From NCBI GenBank assembly GCA_031769625.1, contig JAUIMM010002019.1, forward strand, positions 124,001-188,000: a stretch of 64,000 bases of DNA, in the 5' to 3' direction. Numbering within the stretch: the first letter of the stretch is position 1; each line of letters opens with the position of its first letter. The notes below the pieces were generated by a model. The model ran no database searches. It worked only from the letters and a program-made list of their open reading frames with translations, and was not told the DNA's origin. This stretch comes from Taudactylus pleione (lineage: Eukaryota; Chordata; Amphibia; Anura; Myobatrachidae). The translations under genes were made by a program, and so were the position numbers. Of this stretch, positions 63,601-64,000 are shown one piece after another.

Positions 63601-64000
63601 TGAAGACCAAGACACACAAATATGATGTGAAATGGTTTTTCTCCCATGTTGCGTTTAAGAGAAAACAGCAATTGCTCGTTTTAGGCCAAAATGCATTGAA
63701 AGCAATGGAAACAACAAAAGCGCATACTTTGTGTTATCTCCTCTTGTAGCAAACACACACAGCTCAAAATTTCACTGGATGTGTTGAAGACCAAGACCCA
63801 CAAATTAGATGTGAAATGGTTTTTCTCCCTTGTTGCGTTTAAGAGAAAACAGCAATTGCTCGTTTTAGGCCAAAATGCATTGAAAGCAATGGAAACAACA
63901 AAAGCGCATACTTTGTGTTATCTCCTCTTGTAGCAAACACAGACAGCTCAAAATTTCACTGGATGTGTTGAAGACCAAGACCCACAAATTTGATGTGAAA
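60686..64000 (+). repeat. Right end of the window, mixed monomers
   Basis: Holds a cassette (ATATT near 61526), two AATTTGATG monomers, a GTTGTAG-led series like 48.3-49.1 and 51.2-52.0 kb (GAATCAACAAAAGC near 62607, ACAAAAATTGC near 62746), and the fifth GATTTGAAATGG region (63438) with CACACAGC near 63747. Private changes include AGGCAAAAATGC near 63133, CTCTTCTTG near 63556, GACACAC near 63611 and AATTAGATG near 63806. The array runs off the window inside a monomer. Confidence 0.85.

Larger units (their letters stand above)
1..64000 (+). repeat. 184-bp satellite DNA array, head to tail, fills the window
   Basis: Seen: the word TGCATTGAAAG recurs every 184 bases (1, 185, 369, 553, 737 and so on to 63876), always in the same orientation, with no base of unrelated sequence between copies. 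There are 347 complete monomers and one partial. Monomers differ by a few substitutions each and fall into recurrent subtypes. A hand count of the consensus gives about 39% G+C. No coding, tRNA, rRNA or transposon signature is visible. Known: arrays of about 150-190 bp monomers with higher-order structure are typical of centromeric and pericentromeric heterochromatin in plants and animals. Inferred: this is such an array. The family and the host are not recognised. Confidence 0.98.

Noticed and set aside
1..64000. CRISPR array
   Set aside because: Repeats are 184 bp and directly abut with no unique spacers. Variation is spread along the monomer rather than confined to spacer positions, and no cas gene is present.
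1..64000. Transposable element or retrotransposon insertion
   Set aside because: No segment departs from the monomer phase by more than 9 bp, no long terminal repeats, target-site duplications or coding remnants were found, and the indel ledger leaves no room for an insertion.
1..64000. RNA polymerase III promoter or tRNA/5S-like element inside the monomer
   Set aside because: No B-box-like GGTTCGA word or paired A box is seen, and no cloverleaf or 5S-like segment was recognised.
1..64000. Naming the species or a known satellite family
   Set aside because: The monomer length fits many plant and animal satellites and I do not recognise the sequence. A database search with the 184-bp consensus would settle it.
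1..64000. Inverted segments within the array
   Set aside because: Every line reads in the same orientation. No reverse-complement monomer was seen.

Overview
The whole 64-kb window is one uninterrupted head-to-tail satellite DNA array. The monomer is 184 bp, about 39% G+C by a hand count of the consensus. The window opens on the first base of a monomer (phase TGCATTGAAAG). It holds 347 complete monomers up to 63875 and a partial one at 63876-64000. All monomers lie in the same orientation. I found no gene, RNA gene, transposon, CRISPR array or unique-sequence island. Short open frames of 60-111 codons recur, but they are by-products of the repeat: 184 is not a multiple of 3, so no frame survives more than a monomer or two.

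The pattern (nucleosome-scale monomer, higher-order repeats, nested segmental duplications, no insertions) is that of a eukaryotic centromeric or pericentromeric satellite. Plant and animal satellites both have monomers near this size, and I do not recognise the family, so I name no organism. Monomers fall into recurrent subtypes marked by substitutions or one-base indels. Markers used here include the word after CTTTGTG (TTAT, ATAT, TGAT or ATATT), GACAGC/GACATC/GGCAGC, ACCCAC/ACCAAC/AGTCAC/AACCAC, AATGTGATG/AATATGATG/AATTTGATG/AATGAGATG/AATATTATG, and CAATTGCTCG/CAATTGCTTG/CAAATGCACG/CAAATGCAAA.

Layout. 1-3403: two copies of a 9-monomer (1656-bp) unit. 3168-4456: a 7-monomer unit. 4457-6070: mixed, with AATTTGATG monomers and a 9-bp internal duplication. 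6071-25623: a super-repeat zone with four copies of a roughly 3.5-4.1-kb block (anchors 6071, 10488, 14353, 20794) built partly on a 7-monomer 1288-bp higher-order repeat, over which a 35-monomer tandem duplication (12743-19183 / 19184-25623) is superimposed. 25624-31871: transition with a 5-monomer block shared at an offset of 2762 bp. 31872-64000: a zone richer in AATTTGATG monomers and in a three-monomer cassette, with tandem or dispersed duplications of 2025, 2943, 1472 and 1843 bp and a long-range 10.3-kb-offset copy.

Each monomer carries a cluster of inverted repeats around a perfect 10-bp palindrome, AGCAATTGCT. The palindrome is broken only in particular subtypes that recur at fixed positions of the higher-order repeat. 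This cluster is the best candidate for a functional element. Every length deviation in the window can be accounted for: eight kinds of indel sum to the observed net +27 bp. The array therefore appears to evolve by unequal exchange and substitution with very little indel noise.
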